Assembly (NCBI RefSeq): GCF_023336755.1
Contig: NZ_JALZWP010000002.1
Coordinates: 1-64,000, forward strand
From: Roseinatronobacter domitianus
GTDB taxonomy: Bacteria; Pseudomonadota; Alphaproteobacteria; Rhodobacterales; Rhodobacteraceae
DNA length: 64,000 bases
Reading direction: 5' to 3'
This document shows, in pieces, positions 36,296 to 45,865 of this stretch; position 1 is the first letter of the stretch, and the number at the start of each line of letters is the position of its first letter. The position numbers and the translations under genes are program-made. Under the pieces are notes generated by a model. That model saw nothing but the letters and a program-made list of their open reading frames with translations. It did not search any database and had not been told where the DNA came from.

Positions 36296-39200
36296 GAGCG
36301 GCGGGTTGCCAGAACAACAGCCACCGCGCCTGCCAGCCAAAGTATGACCAGCAAGGCCGCCGTGCCGCCAATAGCCAGCACCATAGCCGCACGCAGCGGG
36401 TTGTCACCGAACCCGGACGCAAGCCCACCCAGCACAGCCGGAAGCGCGCCCTGCCAGACAGTCCAACCCAACGTCGCGGCCAACCAGCCCGCAACCGCCA
36501 GCGCGGCCAGTCGGGGCAGTTGCGCAACCCCACCTTGAGGCTGTGTCATCGCCCGCGACAGCGAGGTAAACAGCCGCCGCACATCATGCCCGATGGCCAG
36601 AAGTGCCGGGACCAGCAAAAGCACGATAATCATGCCAAAACCAAGCCCATAAACCAGCGTAATGACCGTGGGTTTCAGAAACGCAGCTTGGGTCGATGTC
36701 TCGAACAGCAGCGGCATAAGGCCCAGAACGGTGGTCAGCGTGGTCAGGATAACCGGGCGCAAACGGTCGCAAGCTGCATCCACAATAGACGGAAGCAGCC
36801 CCCGATCACGCGCATATTGGTCCACGGTCGTCACCAGCACGATGGAATCATTGATGATGATCCCTGCCATCCCCATGATCCCGACGATAGAGAACATCGA
36901 CATCGCCATGTCCCATGACATGTGGCCATAGATCACCCCGATCAGGCCGAAGGGAATGACCGCCATCACCACAAAGGGGCGCATCCAGCTAGAGAATACC
37001 CATGCCAGAGTGAGGTAAATCAGGATCAGGCACAGACCAAGGCCGATGGACGCATCCGTCAGGAAATCGCGTTCCTGCTCGGCCTGCCCCGACAGCCGTG
37101 TTGCAATGCCAAAATCGGCTTCCAGCGCTGGCAGGATCTGGTTTTCCAGCGCCAGAGTGACCTCGCGCGCGCGGGCCGGGTCATCTTCCGACAAATCGCC
37201 CGATACGGTGACAACCCGCGCGCCGTTTTCGCGCAGCACCCGGCTGAAGCCCTGGCGTTCTTGCACCGACACTATGTCACCCAACAGCACATAGTTCCCG
37301 CTGGGCGAGCGCATCTGCATACTGTCCAGAAAATCGGCTGCGCGCTCGGTTTCCGGCAGTTCCACCCGCACGCGGCCCGTGCGCAAGCCGTCGGGGAAGG
37401 TCGCGGCCTCTATCCCCGTCAGTCGGTTGCGCAGATCACGCGCAAGGCTGTCGATGGTAAAGCCCAACGCCTGACCCTGCGGGGTCAGCTCCAGCACCAG
37501 TTCGGGCTTGTCATAAGGCAGATTGTCATCCAGCCCGGTGATTTCCGGATAGGGGGCAAGTGCGGCGCGCAGGGCTTCGGATGCGGCTTTCAGGGTTTCC
37601 GCATCGCCGCCCGCCAAGTCTACCGATACGCCATCCCCGCCGGGGCCAGAGCCCCAGGATCGGAAGCTGAATTCCTCTAGCTGCGGGTGGCGCGTGACCA
37701 TGTCCTGAAGCTGCGACGCAAAAGCAAAGCTGGAAATCGGGCGCAGATCGGCATCGACGAGGTCGATGGAAATACCGCCCAAAAGGTCGCCATCCTTGTT
37801 CTCGGCGCTGGCCAGCGGTCGGCCTGCATTGCCCCCCACTTCAACCATGGCGAAGGTAATCGGGTTGATCCCGCTTTCCGTCTCTATCTGTGCGGCCAGT
37901 TCATCCGAGGCGCGCTGCAACTCGCGCAGCATCTCGATCGTATCGGCGCGGGTGGCGCCGTCATTCATCACGATATTGCCGGTGATCGAGCCTTGTTCAG
38001 GCGGGTTGAAAAACCGGAACGGCAGATCGCCCCGCACAAGGTTGGCCGATTGCACAGCCAGAAGCGCCACCAGCCCGGCCAGAACCGGGTAGCGTGCCGT
38101 GATGACCAGTTGCATCAGCGGGCGGAACGCTTTCTCGCGCACCCAGCGAAAGCCTTTGTTGACCTGCCGCGAGGGCCAGTCATACCAGCTTTTCTTCAGG
38201 CCCGCCGCGATAGAATGCGCCATGTGGTTCGGTAGGATCAGGAAACACTCGACCAGTGACGCGATAAGCACCGCGATCACAGTCAACGGAATATCCGCGA
38301 TCAGCGTGCCAAAACGGCCGCCAACCAAAATCAGCGCGCCAAAGGCCAGAACCGTGGTCACGGTTGCGGCGAATACCGGCTGCGCCATGCGGGTTGCTGC
38401 GTTTTCCGCCGCTTGTGCCGGGGTTTCGCCCAATTCGCGCGCGCGGTAATCGGCGTGTTCGCCCACCACAATGGCGTCATCGACCACAATCCCCAGCGTG
38501 ATAATCAGCGCGAAAAGCGAGATCATGTTAAAGCTGAGACCCAGCAGATACATGCCCGCTATAGCCGCCATCATTGCCGCCGGAATACCTGCCGCGACCC
38601 AGAACGCGGTGCGCGCATTCAGGAACAGGAACAGCAGAAGCACGACCAGACCAAGGCCCATAAGCGCATTCGTTACAAGCAGGTTGATGCGGCCAGAGAT
38701 GAACTCGGCGCGGGTGGATACCAGCTCTATGCTTGTCCCTTCAGGCAAACTGCGGTTCATCTGCGCCGCGATCTCGGCCACCTGCGCCTGAATGGCAATC
38801 GCATCGCCTTGTTGCGAGCGGTCCACGCGCAGCGTGATCGCAGGGTCGGGGCCCACGAAAAACGCGCGGTCGCGGCTGATGTCGCTTTTTTCAACGCGGG
38901 CAATATCGCCCACGGTCAGAACGGACCCATCGGGCCGGGTGCGTAAGGCAACCTGCGCGATTTCGGTGGCAGAGCGGCGTTCCACCCCGGTGCGCACGCG
39001 CGCGGCGCCCGACGCCACATCGCCTGTCGGGTCGGTGCTGACAGTTCGGGCGATGGCCTGCGCGATCTCGGCCATGGTCACGTCATGCTCGATCAGGTTG
39101 CGGCTGGAAACCTCGACCATGACCTCTGCACTGGCCACGCCACGCACAATGGTCCGAGTAATCCCGGCATCATACAGACGGGCCGCAAACTCATCAGCAA

Positions 39201-39705
39201 ATCGGGCAAGTTGCTCGGTGGCGACAGGGCCACTGACCACCACGTTGGTGACACGGTCGGACCAGTTGGACCGACGGGTTTGCGGGTCTTCCACATCCTC
39301 TGGCAGGTTCGACACCGCATCAATCGCATCCTGCACATCATTATTTGCGCGCGACATGTCCCAGCCGGTCTCAAACTCCAGCGTGAAACTGGCGCGGCCT
39401 TCGCGCGATTCGGCGCTGACCTCTGTCACACCCTCGACAGCTTGCAGCGCCGGGCTGACCAGTTCCACAACCGCGCGGTCAATATCTTCGGCCCCGGCAC
39501 CCGGCCAAGGGATATCGACACGAATATTGTCGACCACAACATCGGGGAAGAACTGCGCCCGCATCTGCGGAATGGCGGCCAGCCCAAGCACGACCATGAT
39601 GACCAACAGCAGGTTGGCGGCGGTCTTGTGCCGGGTGAAATAGCGGAATATGCCCACGGCCTGAACCGCCAGACGCTTACGATGCGAATTTTGCTCTGCG
39701 CTCAT
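36271..39705 (-). CDS. RND-family efflux transporter permease (AcrB-like)
   Basis: The 1144-residue inner-membrane protein has the RND pattern of twelve helices and two large periplasmic loops. The N-terminal AANLLLVIMVVLGLAAIPQM and the TM4 proton-relay motif GIVVDDAIVVGE (Asp409-Asp410) place it in the hydrophobe/amphiphile group. About 100 extra residues after the usual end carry two more hydrophobic segments. It works with the upstream membrane-fusion protein (3 bases apart) and an outer-membrane channel not in the window. The substrates are unknown; no regulator is adjacent. Confidence 0.96.
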   Translation of the reverse strand: MSAEQNSHRKRLAVQAVGIFRYFTRHKTAANLLLVIMVVLGLAAIPQMRAQFFPDVVVDNIRVDIPWPGAGAEDIDRAVVELVSPALQAVEGVTEVSAESREGRASFTLEFETGWDMSRANNDVQDAIDAVSNLPEDVEDPQTRRSNWSDRVTNVVVSGPVATEQLARFADEFAARLYDAGITRTIVRGVASAEVMVEVSSRNLIEHDVTMAEIAQAIARTVSTDPTGDVASGAARVRTGVERRSATEIAQVALRTRPDGSVLTVGDIARVEKSDISRDRAFFVGPDPAITLRVDRSQQGDAIAIQAQVAEIAAQMNRSLPEGTSIELVSTRAEFISGRINLLVTNALMGLGLVVLLLFLFLNARTAFWVAAGIPAAMMAAIAGMYLLGLSFNMISLFALIITLGIVVDDAIVVGEHADYRARELGETPAQAAENAATRMAQPVFAATVTTVLAFGALILVGGRFGTLIADIPLTVIAVLIASLVECFLILPNHMAHSIAAGLKKSWYDWPSRQVNKGFRWVREKAFRPLMQLVITARYPVLAGLVALLAVQSANLVRGDLPFRFFNPPEQGSITGNIVMNDGATRADTIEMLRELQRASDELAAQIETESGINPITFAMVEVGGNAGRPLASAENKDGDLLGGISIDLVDADLRPISSFAFASQLQDMVTRHPQLEEFSFRSWGSGPGGDGVSVDLAGGDAETLKAASEALRAALAPYPEITGLDDNLPYDKPELVLELTPQGQALGFTIDSLARDLRNRLTGIEAATFPDGLRTGRVRVELPETERAADFLDSMQMRSPSGNYVLLGDIVSVQERQGFSRVLRENGARVVTVSGDLSEDDPARAREVTLALENQILPALEADFGIATRLSGQAEQERDFLTDASIGLGLCLILIYLTLAWVFSSWMRPFVVMAVIPFGLIGVIYGHMSWDMAMSMFSIVGIMGMAGIIINDSIVLVTTVDQYARDRGLLPSIVDAACDRLRPVILTTLTTVLGLMPLLFETSTQAAFLKPTVITLVYGLGFGMIIVLLLVPALLAIGHDVRRLFTSLSRAMTQPQGGVAQLPRLAALAVAGWLAATLGWTVWQGALPAVLGGLASGFGDNPLRAAMVLAIGGTAALLVILWLAGAVAVVLATRRSQRATAQP

Positions 39706-39708
39706 GGC

Positions 39709-41187
39709 TTAGCCCCCTTGGCGCGGACCACCGCCATTTTCCAACCGTTCCAGCGTTTGCGCTGGAACGCTGTCTTGCGAAAGTTGCGTGATAAGCCGCG
39801 CGCGGACCTGTTCTGGCATGCGTGCGTTGCCTTCAACCTGCGCGATCAGACGCGCGCGGCGTTCCGGGTCCAGCATGACCATCTCAGGCTCGTCAGGCTG
39901 TATCTGGCCCTCGGCATTCTGACGCAACGGGCGCACCAGAATACCTGCCCCCAGCATCGGGCCAACTTCGCGCACGATCTCTGCCCCGGCAAGCGTGCCC
40001 ACCTCCACGATCACATCGTCGCCCTGCCGGCGCAACACGCGGGCGGGCCGGGCGCTCAAACGGTTATCTTCGCCAATGACCAGAACCTCGCCACCCGCGG
40101 TAATGGCCCTTGCGGGCAACAAGGCCACACGGTCCAGCGCTGGTTCGGACAAGCGCACAGTCACGAAATCGCCGGGCCGAAAACCGCGCGGATTGGCGAG
40201 TTCGACAAACACCTCGCGCCCGCTTTGCCCCGTGGCCACCGTGGCCGAAGCCCGCACCAGACGACCGGGCGACGAAATCTCATAGCCGGCCACTTCCAAA
40301 GCGACCTGAGCGCCTGCATCGCGCAAGCGTCCGTCTTCATCAATCAACCGCAGATACTGCGCGGTCGATACCCGCACAGATACTTCCAAGGCGGCAGGGT
40401 CGATGATGCGGGCCAGTTGCTCGCTCGTATTCACAAGCCGCCCTTCGACCAAGGCGACATCGGCCAAGGTGCCGGAAATACCCGCGCGCACCGTTGTGTC
40501 CGCCAAGCGCCGCGCGGCCTCTGAGACGGTGATCTTTTGGCGGTCCAACGCCGTGGCAGCCTGATCGGCACGCGCTTCGGCACTGGCTTGGGCTTGCTTG
40601 CGCCCCACAAGCGCCTGTCGGGCAGAGGCAACCGCCAATTCCGATTCTTCCAGCGCCGCTTCGGTTGCCACGCCGCGTTCGGTCAGCCCGACGCGCCGCT
40701 CCAACGCACGGGCGCGCAGATCGAATTGCGCCTGCGTGGCTGCCACATCTTCGGCAGCAAGGGTCAGGGCGCGTTCTGCTTCGCGCAATTCGGCCTCGGC
40801 ACGGGCAAGATCGCTTTGCGCAATGGCAAGCGCCGCTTCGGCATCCGCCGGGTCTACCCGGAACAAGACCTGCCCGGCCGTCACCTCTGCCCCGTCCTCG
40901 ACACCTTCACCCAGCTCTATGATTTGTCCGCCGACCGGTGCGCGCAGTTCCAGCGTGCGCTGGCTGCGCACTTCGCCAAAGGCTGACAACACCGGTTCAA
41001 CCTGCCCCGGCGTTACGGTCACAGCGCGCACTGTAAAGACCCGCTCGCGCGCTTCGCCGCCACGCCCGCCAGCTTCTTCGGCCCGGCTTTGAATGGCGCC
41101 GACCAATGTCGCCCCGGCATAGACCAAGGCCGAAACAGACACAGCGGCCAAGAACAGCCCCAACAGGCTGCGGGTTAGAAAACGCAT
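39709..41187 (-). CDS. RND membrane-fusion (periplasmic adaptor) protein
   Basis: This 492-residue protein has an N-terminal hydrophobic anchor (LLGLFLAAVSVSALVYAGATL), a lipoyl half-motif (LRAPVGGQIIELGEGVEDGAEV), a long coiled-coil hairpin (about residues 130-220) and a beta-barrel domain. It bridges the RND pump to an outer-membrane channel. It is longer than typical adaptors because of the C-terminal segment. It is the first gene of the pair and is followed 3 bases later by the pump gene. Confidence 0.94.
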   Translation of the reverse strand: MRFLTRSLLGLFLAAVSVSALVYAGATLVGAIQSRAEEAGGRGGEARERVFTVRAVTVTPGQVEPVLSAFGEVRSQRTLELRAPVGGQIIELGEGVEDGAEVTAGQVLFRVDPADAEAALAIAQSDLARAEAELREAERALTLAAEDVAATQAQFDLRARALERRVGLTERGVATEAALEESELAVASARQALVGRKQAQASAEARADQAATALDRQKITVSEAARRLADTTVRAGISGTLADVALVEGRLVNTSEQLARIIDPAALEVSVRVSTAQYLRLIDEDGRLRDAGAQVALEVAGYEISSPGRLVRASATVATGQSGREVFVELANPRGFRPGDFVTVRLSEPALDRVALLPARAITAGGEVLVIGEDNRLSARPARVLRRQGDDVIVEVGTLAGAEIVREVGPMLGAGILVRPLRQNAEGQIQPDEPEMVMLDPERRARLIAQVEGNARMPEQVRARLITQLSQDSVPAQTLERLENGGGPRQGG

Positions 41188-41262
41188 GGCTACTCCAAGT
41201 TTGCTACACCCTATACGCGCCGCGCGCGCAGATGGTTCAACCCGCTATAACGCCGCAGCCCA

Positions 41263-41805
41263 TCATTTCCGTCGCAAATGTTCGTCCAGACGGGGAAAAA
41301 TCTCGACAAAGTTACAGGGGCGGTGGCGGAAATCGAATTGTTTGGACAGGATTTCGTCCCAGGCGTCCTTGCAGGCACCGGGCGATCCGGGCAACGCGAA
41401 CAGGTAAGTGCCCTGCGCCACCCCCGCGCAAGCCCGCGACTGGATGGCCGATGTGCCGATCTTCTCCATCGAGACAATCGTGAACACCGTCCCGAACGCC
41501 TCTATCTCTTTTTCATACACGTCGCGATGCGCCTCGACCGTGACATCGCGACCCGTCAGACCGGTGCCGCCGGTGGTCAGGATCGCATCAATGCCATCAT
41601 CAGCACACCAGTCGCGCAGCTTCGCGGCAATCTGCGCGCGTTCATCACGGACAATATCGCGCGCCGCCAGCACATGGCCCGCACCCTCGATGCGCGCGGC
41701 CAGAGTGTCGCCCGAACGGTCATCCGCCAGCGCGCGCGTGTCGGACACGGTCAGCACCGCGAAACGCACGGGTAAAAACGGTTTATCGGGGTCGATGCGG
41801 CTCAT
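41263..41805 (-). CDS. moaB: Molybdenum cofactor biosynthesis protein MoaB
   Basis: The 180-residue protein belongs to the MoaB/Mog family, which binds and adenylates molybdopterin before molybdenum insertion. The conserved TVSDTR and TTGGTGLTGRDVT motifs are present, followed by ALPGSPGACKDAWD. The start MSRIDPDKPF matches proteobacterial MoaB. It overlaps the UDG gene by 4 bases (ATGA), so they form a two-gene operon. Other mo-cofactor genes are not nearby. Confidence 0.95.
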   Translation of the reverse strand: MSRIDPDKPFLPVRFAVLTVSDTRALADDRSGDTLAARIEGAGHVLAARDIVRDERAQIAAKLRDWCADDGIDAILTTGGTGLTGRDVTVEAHRDVYEKEIEAFGTVFTIVSMEKIGTSAIQSRACAGVAQGTYLFALPGSPGACKDAWDEILSKQFDFRHRPCNFVEIFPRLDEHLRRK

Positions 41806-42599
41806 GTCAGCTCTCTCAGCTTGGCTTGGAGTGATAATAGATCAGCCCACGCCTCGCGTTTGGCGGCGGGGTTGCGCAGCAGGTAGGCGGGGTGCAGCAT
41901 GGGGATCGTCGGGCGGCCCAGAACACGCGCCCATTCGCCCCTCTCCTTGGTGATCCGCACGTCGCGCTCCAGCACGGTGCCCGCCGAGACGCGCCCCATC
42001 AGGATAAGAATATCCGGGGCCGCGAGTTCAATATGGCGCAACACGAAGGGCCGCATCATCGCGCGTTCCTCTGTCGAGGGGTCGCGGTTCTGCGGCGGAC
42101 GCCATGGCAGAACGTTGGTGATATAAATCGCGCGGGCCGGGTCGGGGGTGTCACGCCCCATGCCGATGGCCGCGAACATGCGGTCCAGCATTTGCCCGGC
42201 TTCACCGACAAAGGGCTTGCCGACGCGGTCTTCTTCGCGGCCCGGCGCTTCGCCCACGATCATGACGCGCGCGCCGGGTTGGCCATCACAAAACACCAGA
42301 TTGCGCGCGCCGCGCTTCAACTCGCAATGCTCATAGGCACCCATGGCGGCTTGCAGCGCGTCCAGATCGCCCGCCGCCTGCGCCATAGCTTGCGCCTGTG
42401 CCACCGGGTCCACCTGCGGTTCTGCTGCAACCGGGGCGGCTTGCGCGGCAGGGGGCGGTGCGCTTGGTTTGGTCAGCTTCGCAGGCAAGTCACAGCGATT
42501 GACCGGCGCATCGCAAATCGCATCCGTCGCGCCAAGCTCTGCCTGCCACGCCAGATAGGCGCGCGCCAGATGCCAGTCGTCTTGCCAAACCGATTCCAT
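41802..42599 (-). CDS. Family-4-like uracil-DNA glycosylase lacking most Fe-S ligands
   Basis: The 265-residue protein shows the UDG motifs GEAPGREEDRVGKPFVGEAG (motif A region) and HPAYLLRNP (motif B). Family 4 UDGs excise uracil and normally hold a [4Fe-4S] cluster with four Cys. Here the first pair position reads YEHCEL, the third ligand position (VLPWRPPQNR) is Trp and the fourth (RAMMRPF) is Met, so three of four ligands are gone. The ATG at 42599 is chosen; a GTG 13 codons upstream is possible. It overlaps moaB by 4 bases. Confidence 0.9.
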   Translation of the reverse strand: MESVWQDDWHLARAYLAWQAELGATDAICDAPVNRCDLPAKLTKPSAPPPAAQAAPVAAEPQVDPVAQAQAMAQAAGDLDALQAAMGAYEHCELKRGARNLVFCDGQPGARVMIVGEAPGREEDRVGKPFVGEAGQMLDRMFAAIGMGRDTPDPARAIYITNVLPWRPPQNRDPSTEERAMMRPFVLRHIELAAPDILILMGRVSAGTVLERDVRITKERGEWARVLGRPTIPMLHPAYLLRNPAAKREAWADLLSLQAKLRELT

Positions 42600-42708
42600 G
42601 TGCAACAGGTAGCGTGCCCGCGCCCCAAGGGAAAGCACACGGTTTACCCTTGCCGCATGGTGGCAGGGTTTCTATACCCGTGGCGCTGACCCAAAGCGCG
42701 AGTGCCCC

Positions 42709-43677
42709 ATGACCTTTACCCAAGATCACCTGCTGGGGATCGAACATCTGCACCCGGTCGAGATCACGACACTGCTTGATCTGGCACAGGACTATGTCGC
42801 TCTGAACCGCAGCGCCGAAAAGCATGGCCGCGCGCTGGAGGGGATGACCCAGATCAACATGTTCTTCGAGAATTCGACCCGCACACAGGCCAGTTTCGAG
42901 TTGGCGGGCAAGCGTCTAGGTGCGGATGTGATGAACATGTCCATGGCGCAATCCAGCCTGAAAAAGGGCGAAACGCTCATCGATACCGCGCTCACGCTGA
43001 ACGCCATGCACCCTGATCTGCTGGTGGTGCGGCACGGCAATTCCGGCGCGGTGGACCTGCTCGCGCAAAAGGTGAACTGCGCGGTACTGAACGCGGGCGA
43101 CGGCAGGCATGAACACCCCACGCAGGCGCTTTTGGATGCGCTGACCATCCGCCGTGCCAAGGGGCGGCTGCACCGCCTGACCGTCGCCATTTGCGGTGAC
43201 ATTGCCCATAGTCGGGTGGCGCGTTCGAACCTGATTCTGCTGGGCAAGATGGAAAACCGCGTGCGCCTTGTCGGCCCCGGAACGCTGATGCCAAAGGGCG
43301 TCGAAGAGTTCGGCGTCGAGGTGTTCGACGACATGAAGGCCGGGCTTGAAGGTGCCGATGTGGTCATGATGCTGCGCCTGCAACGCGAGCGGATGGATGG
43401 CGGTTTCGTGCCCTCGGAACGCGAGTATTTCCACCGCTACGGGCTGGATGCCGAGAAACTGGCTTATGCCAAGGATGACGCCATCGTCATGCATCCCGGC
43501 CCGATGAACCGGGGCGTGGAAATTGACGGTGCGATTGCCGATGACATCAACCGGTCGGTGATTCAGGAACAGGTGGAAATGGGCGTCGCGGTGCGCATGG
43601 CAGCGATGGACCTGCTGGCGCAAAACCTGCGCCGCCGCCGTAAACGCGACCGCTTGCGGAGCATTGCCAATGAATGA
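42709..43677 (+). CDS. pyrB: Aspartate carbamoyltransferase, catalytic chain
   Basis: PyrB condenses carbamoyl phosphate with aspartate, the second step of pyrimidine synthesis. The 322-residue protein has the carbamoyl-phosphate motif STRT (residues 56-59 in [13 protein letters not shown]) and the HPTQALLDA motif. It has a C-terminal basic tail ([10 protein letters not shown]) and no regulatory chain pyrI nearby. It overlaps the next gene by 8 bases and heads a pyrB, PH, PH, dihydroorotase-like, plsY cluster. Confidence 0.97.
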   Translation: MTFTQDHLLGIEHLHPVEITTLLDLAQDYVALNRSAEKHGRALEGMTQINMFFENSTRTQASFELAGKRLGADVMNMSMAQSSLKKGETLIDTALTLNAMHPDLLVVRHGNSGAVDLLAQKVNCAVLNAGDGRHEHPTQALLDALTIRRAKGRLHRLTVAICGDIAHSRVARSNLILLGKMENRVRLVGPGTLMPKGVEEFGVEVFDDMKAGLEGADVVMMLRLQRERMDGGFVPSEREYFHRYGLDAEKLAYAKDDAIVMHPGPMNRGVEIDGAIADDINRSVIQEQVEMGVAVRMAAMDLLAQNLRRRRKRDRLRSIANE

Positions 43678-44137
43678 ACCCATCGAATCGCGCCCCGACA
43701 CGGACGATATCCCGCTGGAACCCGACGAGAAGCTGTTGCGCGAGATCCGCTCTGACAAGGGACGCTACTGGCGCGACCACGGTATTCTGGGAGTGCTGGG
43801 CATGGTCGGCGCGGGCGTGGTGCTGTGGGCCATCGGGTCGCCCTATGCCGCGATCGGCGCGCTGGGGGCAGTGCTGGCCTTGGCTGTGCGGGGCGCGTGG
43901 CTGTATACCGAGCAGATGAAATTCCGCTGGCGGTTGACCAATGCGCGGCTGATCGGGCCGGGCGGGCGCAGCGTGTATTTGCTGGAACTGACGCAAGTGC
44001 GCCGCCTGATGGGCGATATCCAGATCATCACCAAGGCGGGCGACAAATACCTGATAAAGCACATCGACGGAGCCGAACGGGTGGTGGCCGACATAGAGGC
44101 CGCGCGCCTGAAACGGTCCAAGCGCAGGGAAGTGTAA
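43670..44137 (+). CDS. Membrane protein with PH-like domain, pyrB-linked
   Basis: The 155-residue protein has two hydrophobic segments (about residues 43-58 and 60-78) after an acidic N-terminus, then a short beta-rich domain ([20 protein letters not shown]) resembling bacterial PH (YdbS-type) domains. The role is unknown. It starts within the pyrB stop region at ATG 43670; an upstream TTG is unlikely. A second, related gene follows 3 bases after its stop, suggesting the two proteins act together. Confidence 0.7.
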   Translation: MNEPIESRPDTDDIPLEPDEKLLREIRSDKGRYWRDHGILGVLGMVGAGVVLWAIGSPYAAIGALGAVLALAVRGAWLYTEQMKFRWRLTNARLIGPGGRSVYLLELTQVRRLMGDIQIITKAGDKYLIKHIDGAERVVADIEAARLKRSKRREV

Positions 44138-44140
44138 GCC

Positions 44141-44572
44141 GTGACGCAGATCAGCCTGCACCCCGGCGAACGGCTTATTGCCCGCGTGCCACAGGACCGT
44201 GAGGTTGCGATCCTGACCGAAGCGCTGTTCGGAATGCTTGGTATGTCGGTGGTCACTGTGGGGCTTTACGTTTTTGACCAGGCAACCGGGGACCAAAGCG
44301 AAAGGTCGTGGCTAGGCACATTGATGACGCTGGGTTTTCTGTTCGGCCCGATTGTCGCGCAACGGTTGATGCGGCCCATGCCGGTCTATTGGCTGACCGA
44401 TCGCCGCCTTGTGCTGGACCAGAACACAGAGGTCATGCTGACGGATATCCGCCGCATTCGCGTCTGGCTGACAGGGCTGATCCTGCACACCGATACCCGT
44501 CGCTACGCGATCCACCTACTGGCCAACCCCTCTGCCGTGGCGGCCCTGCTGCGCAACACGATTGCTAGATAA
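44141..44572 (+). CDS. Second PH-like membrane protein of the pyrB cluster
   Basis: This 143-residue protein begins with a GTG and resembles its upstream neighbour in layout: a short cytoplasmic N-terminus, two hydrophobic segments (about residues 27-45 and 59-76), then PVYWLTDRRLVLDQNTEVML, a bPH-like strand set. The family has no established function. It is 12 bases before the dihydroorotase-like gene. The pair may be a small membrane complex; no biochemical role is visible. Confidence 0.65.
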   Translation: MTQISLHPGERLIARVPQDREVAILTEALFGMLGMSVVTVGLYVFDQATGDQSERSWLGTLMTLGFLFGPIVAQRLMRPMPVYWLTDRRLVLDQNTEVMLTDIRRIRVWLTGLILHTDTRRYAIHLLANPSAVAALLRNTIAR

Positions 44573-44584
44573 GGAAAACTGCTG

Positions 44585-45865
44585 ATGCTGTGGTTTCACA
44601 ATGCAAGGCTGATCGACCCAGAGGCGGGGACCGACACAATCGGTTCCCTGCTGGTGCAGGGCGGTGCGATCATAGAACGCGACGGTCCCTGCCCCACGGG
44701 CGCGCAAGCGGTCGATTGCGGCGGCAAATGCCTGGCCCCCGGCATTGTCGATATGGGTGTGCAGGTGGGCGAACCGGGCGCGCAGCACAAGGAATCGCTG
44801 CGCACTGCCGGGCTGGCGGCCGCGCGCGGGGGTGTGACAACCATCGTCATGCGCCCCGACACTGACCCCGCCATCGACACCCCCGAAGTGCTGGAATACG
44901 TCACCCGCCGCGCCAGCGCGCGCACACCGGTGAACATCCGCGCCATGGCCGCGCTGACCCGTGGGCGCGATGGGCGCGAAATGGCAGAAATCAGCTTTCT
45001 GCTGGATGCGGGTGCCGTGGCCTTCACCGATGGCGACCGCGTCAGCACCGACACCAAGGTTCTGTCACGCTGCATGGCCTATGCGCGCGGGCTTGGCGCG
45101 CTGGTCATCGGCCACCCGCAAGACCCCGGTCTGTCGCAGGGCGCTTGTGCGACGTCGGGTAAATTCGCGTCCTTGCGCGGTTTGCCCGCCGTGTCGCCCA
45201 TGGCCGAACGCATGGGGTTCGACCGTGACATGGGCTTGGTCGAAATGACCGGCGTGCGCTACCATGCCGATCAGATCACGGTCGCCCGCAGCCTGCCCGC
45301 GCTGGAACGCGCCAAGGCGAACGGTCTGGATGTGACCGCAGGGATATCCATTCACCATCTGACGCTGAACGAGCTGGACGTGGGCAGCTACCGCAGCTTC
45401 TTCAAATTCACCCCGCCCTTGCGATCCGAAGACGACCGCCGCGCCATGGTGCAGGCGGTGGCCGACGGCCTGATCGACGTCATCTGCTCCATGCACACCC
45501 CGCAGGATGAGGAATCGAAACGCCTGCCCTTCGAGGAAGCCGCCGCCGGCGCGGTGGGACTTGAAACATTGCTGCCCGCAGCGATGCGGCTTTACCATTC
45601 CGAAGGGCTGGATCTGCCACGGATCTGGCGCGCGCTGTCCTTCAACCCCGCGCAACGGCTGGGACTGGCAAGCGGGCGATTGTCGCATGGCGCCCCCGCC
45701 GATCTGGTCCTGTTCGACCCCGATGCGCCCTTTGTGCTGGATCGCTTCAAACTTGCGTCGAAATCCAAGAACACGCCCTATGACGGCGCTCGCATGGAAG
45801 GCCGTGTGCTGGCAACCTATGTCGGTGGCGCTTGCGTGTTCGATGCGGCAGAGGTGGCGGCATGA
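44585..45865 (+). CDS. pyrC: Dihydroorotase-like protein lacking metal ligands
   Basis: The 426-residue protein is an amidohydrolase-fold relative of class I dihydroorotase. The usual DIHVHFREPG metal motif reads DMGVQVGEPG, and the later catalytic stretches read IGHPQD and CSMHTPQ, so the HxH metal ligands are absent. The protein is thus probably not catalytic, like the PyrC' (PyrX) subunits that support aspartate carbamoyltransferase in pseudomonads. Encoded in a cluster with pyrB, it may form a PyrB-PyrC' complex. A second, active pyrC is expected elsewhere. It overlaps plsY by 4 bases. Confidence 0.93.
   Translation: MLWFHNARLIDPEAGTDTIGSLLVQGGAIIERDGPCPTGAQAVDCGGKCLAPGIVDMGVQVGEPGAQHKESLRTAGLAAARGGVTTIVMRPDTDPAIDTPEVLEYVTRRASARTPVNIRAMAALTRGRDGREMAEISFLLDAGAVAFTDGDRVSTDTKVLSRCMAYARGLGALVIGHPQDPGLSQGACATSGKFASLRGLPAVSPMAERMGFDRDMGLVEMTGVRYHADQITVARSLPALERAKANGLDVTAGISIHHLTLNELDVGSYRSFFKFTPPLRSEDDRRAMVQAVADGLIDVICSMHTPQDEESKRLPFEEAAAGAVGLETLLPAAMRLYHSEGLDLPRIWRALSFNPAQRLGLASGRLSHGAPADLVLFDPDAPFVLDRFKLASKSKNTPYDGARMEGRVLATYVGGACVFDAAEVAA

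Noticed and set aside
36344-41092. Long plus-strand frames opposite the RND operon
   Set aside because: They are GC-rich mirror frames of the RND and adaptor genes with compositionally biased products.
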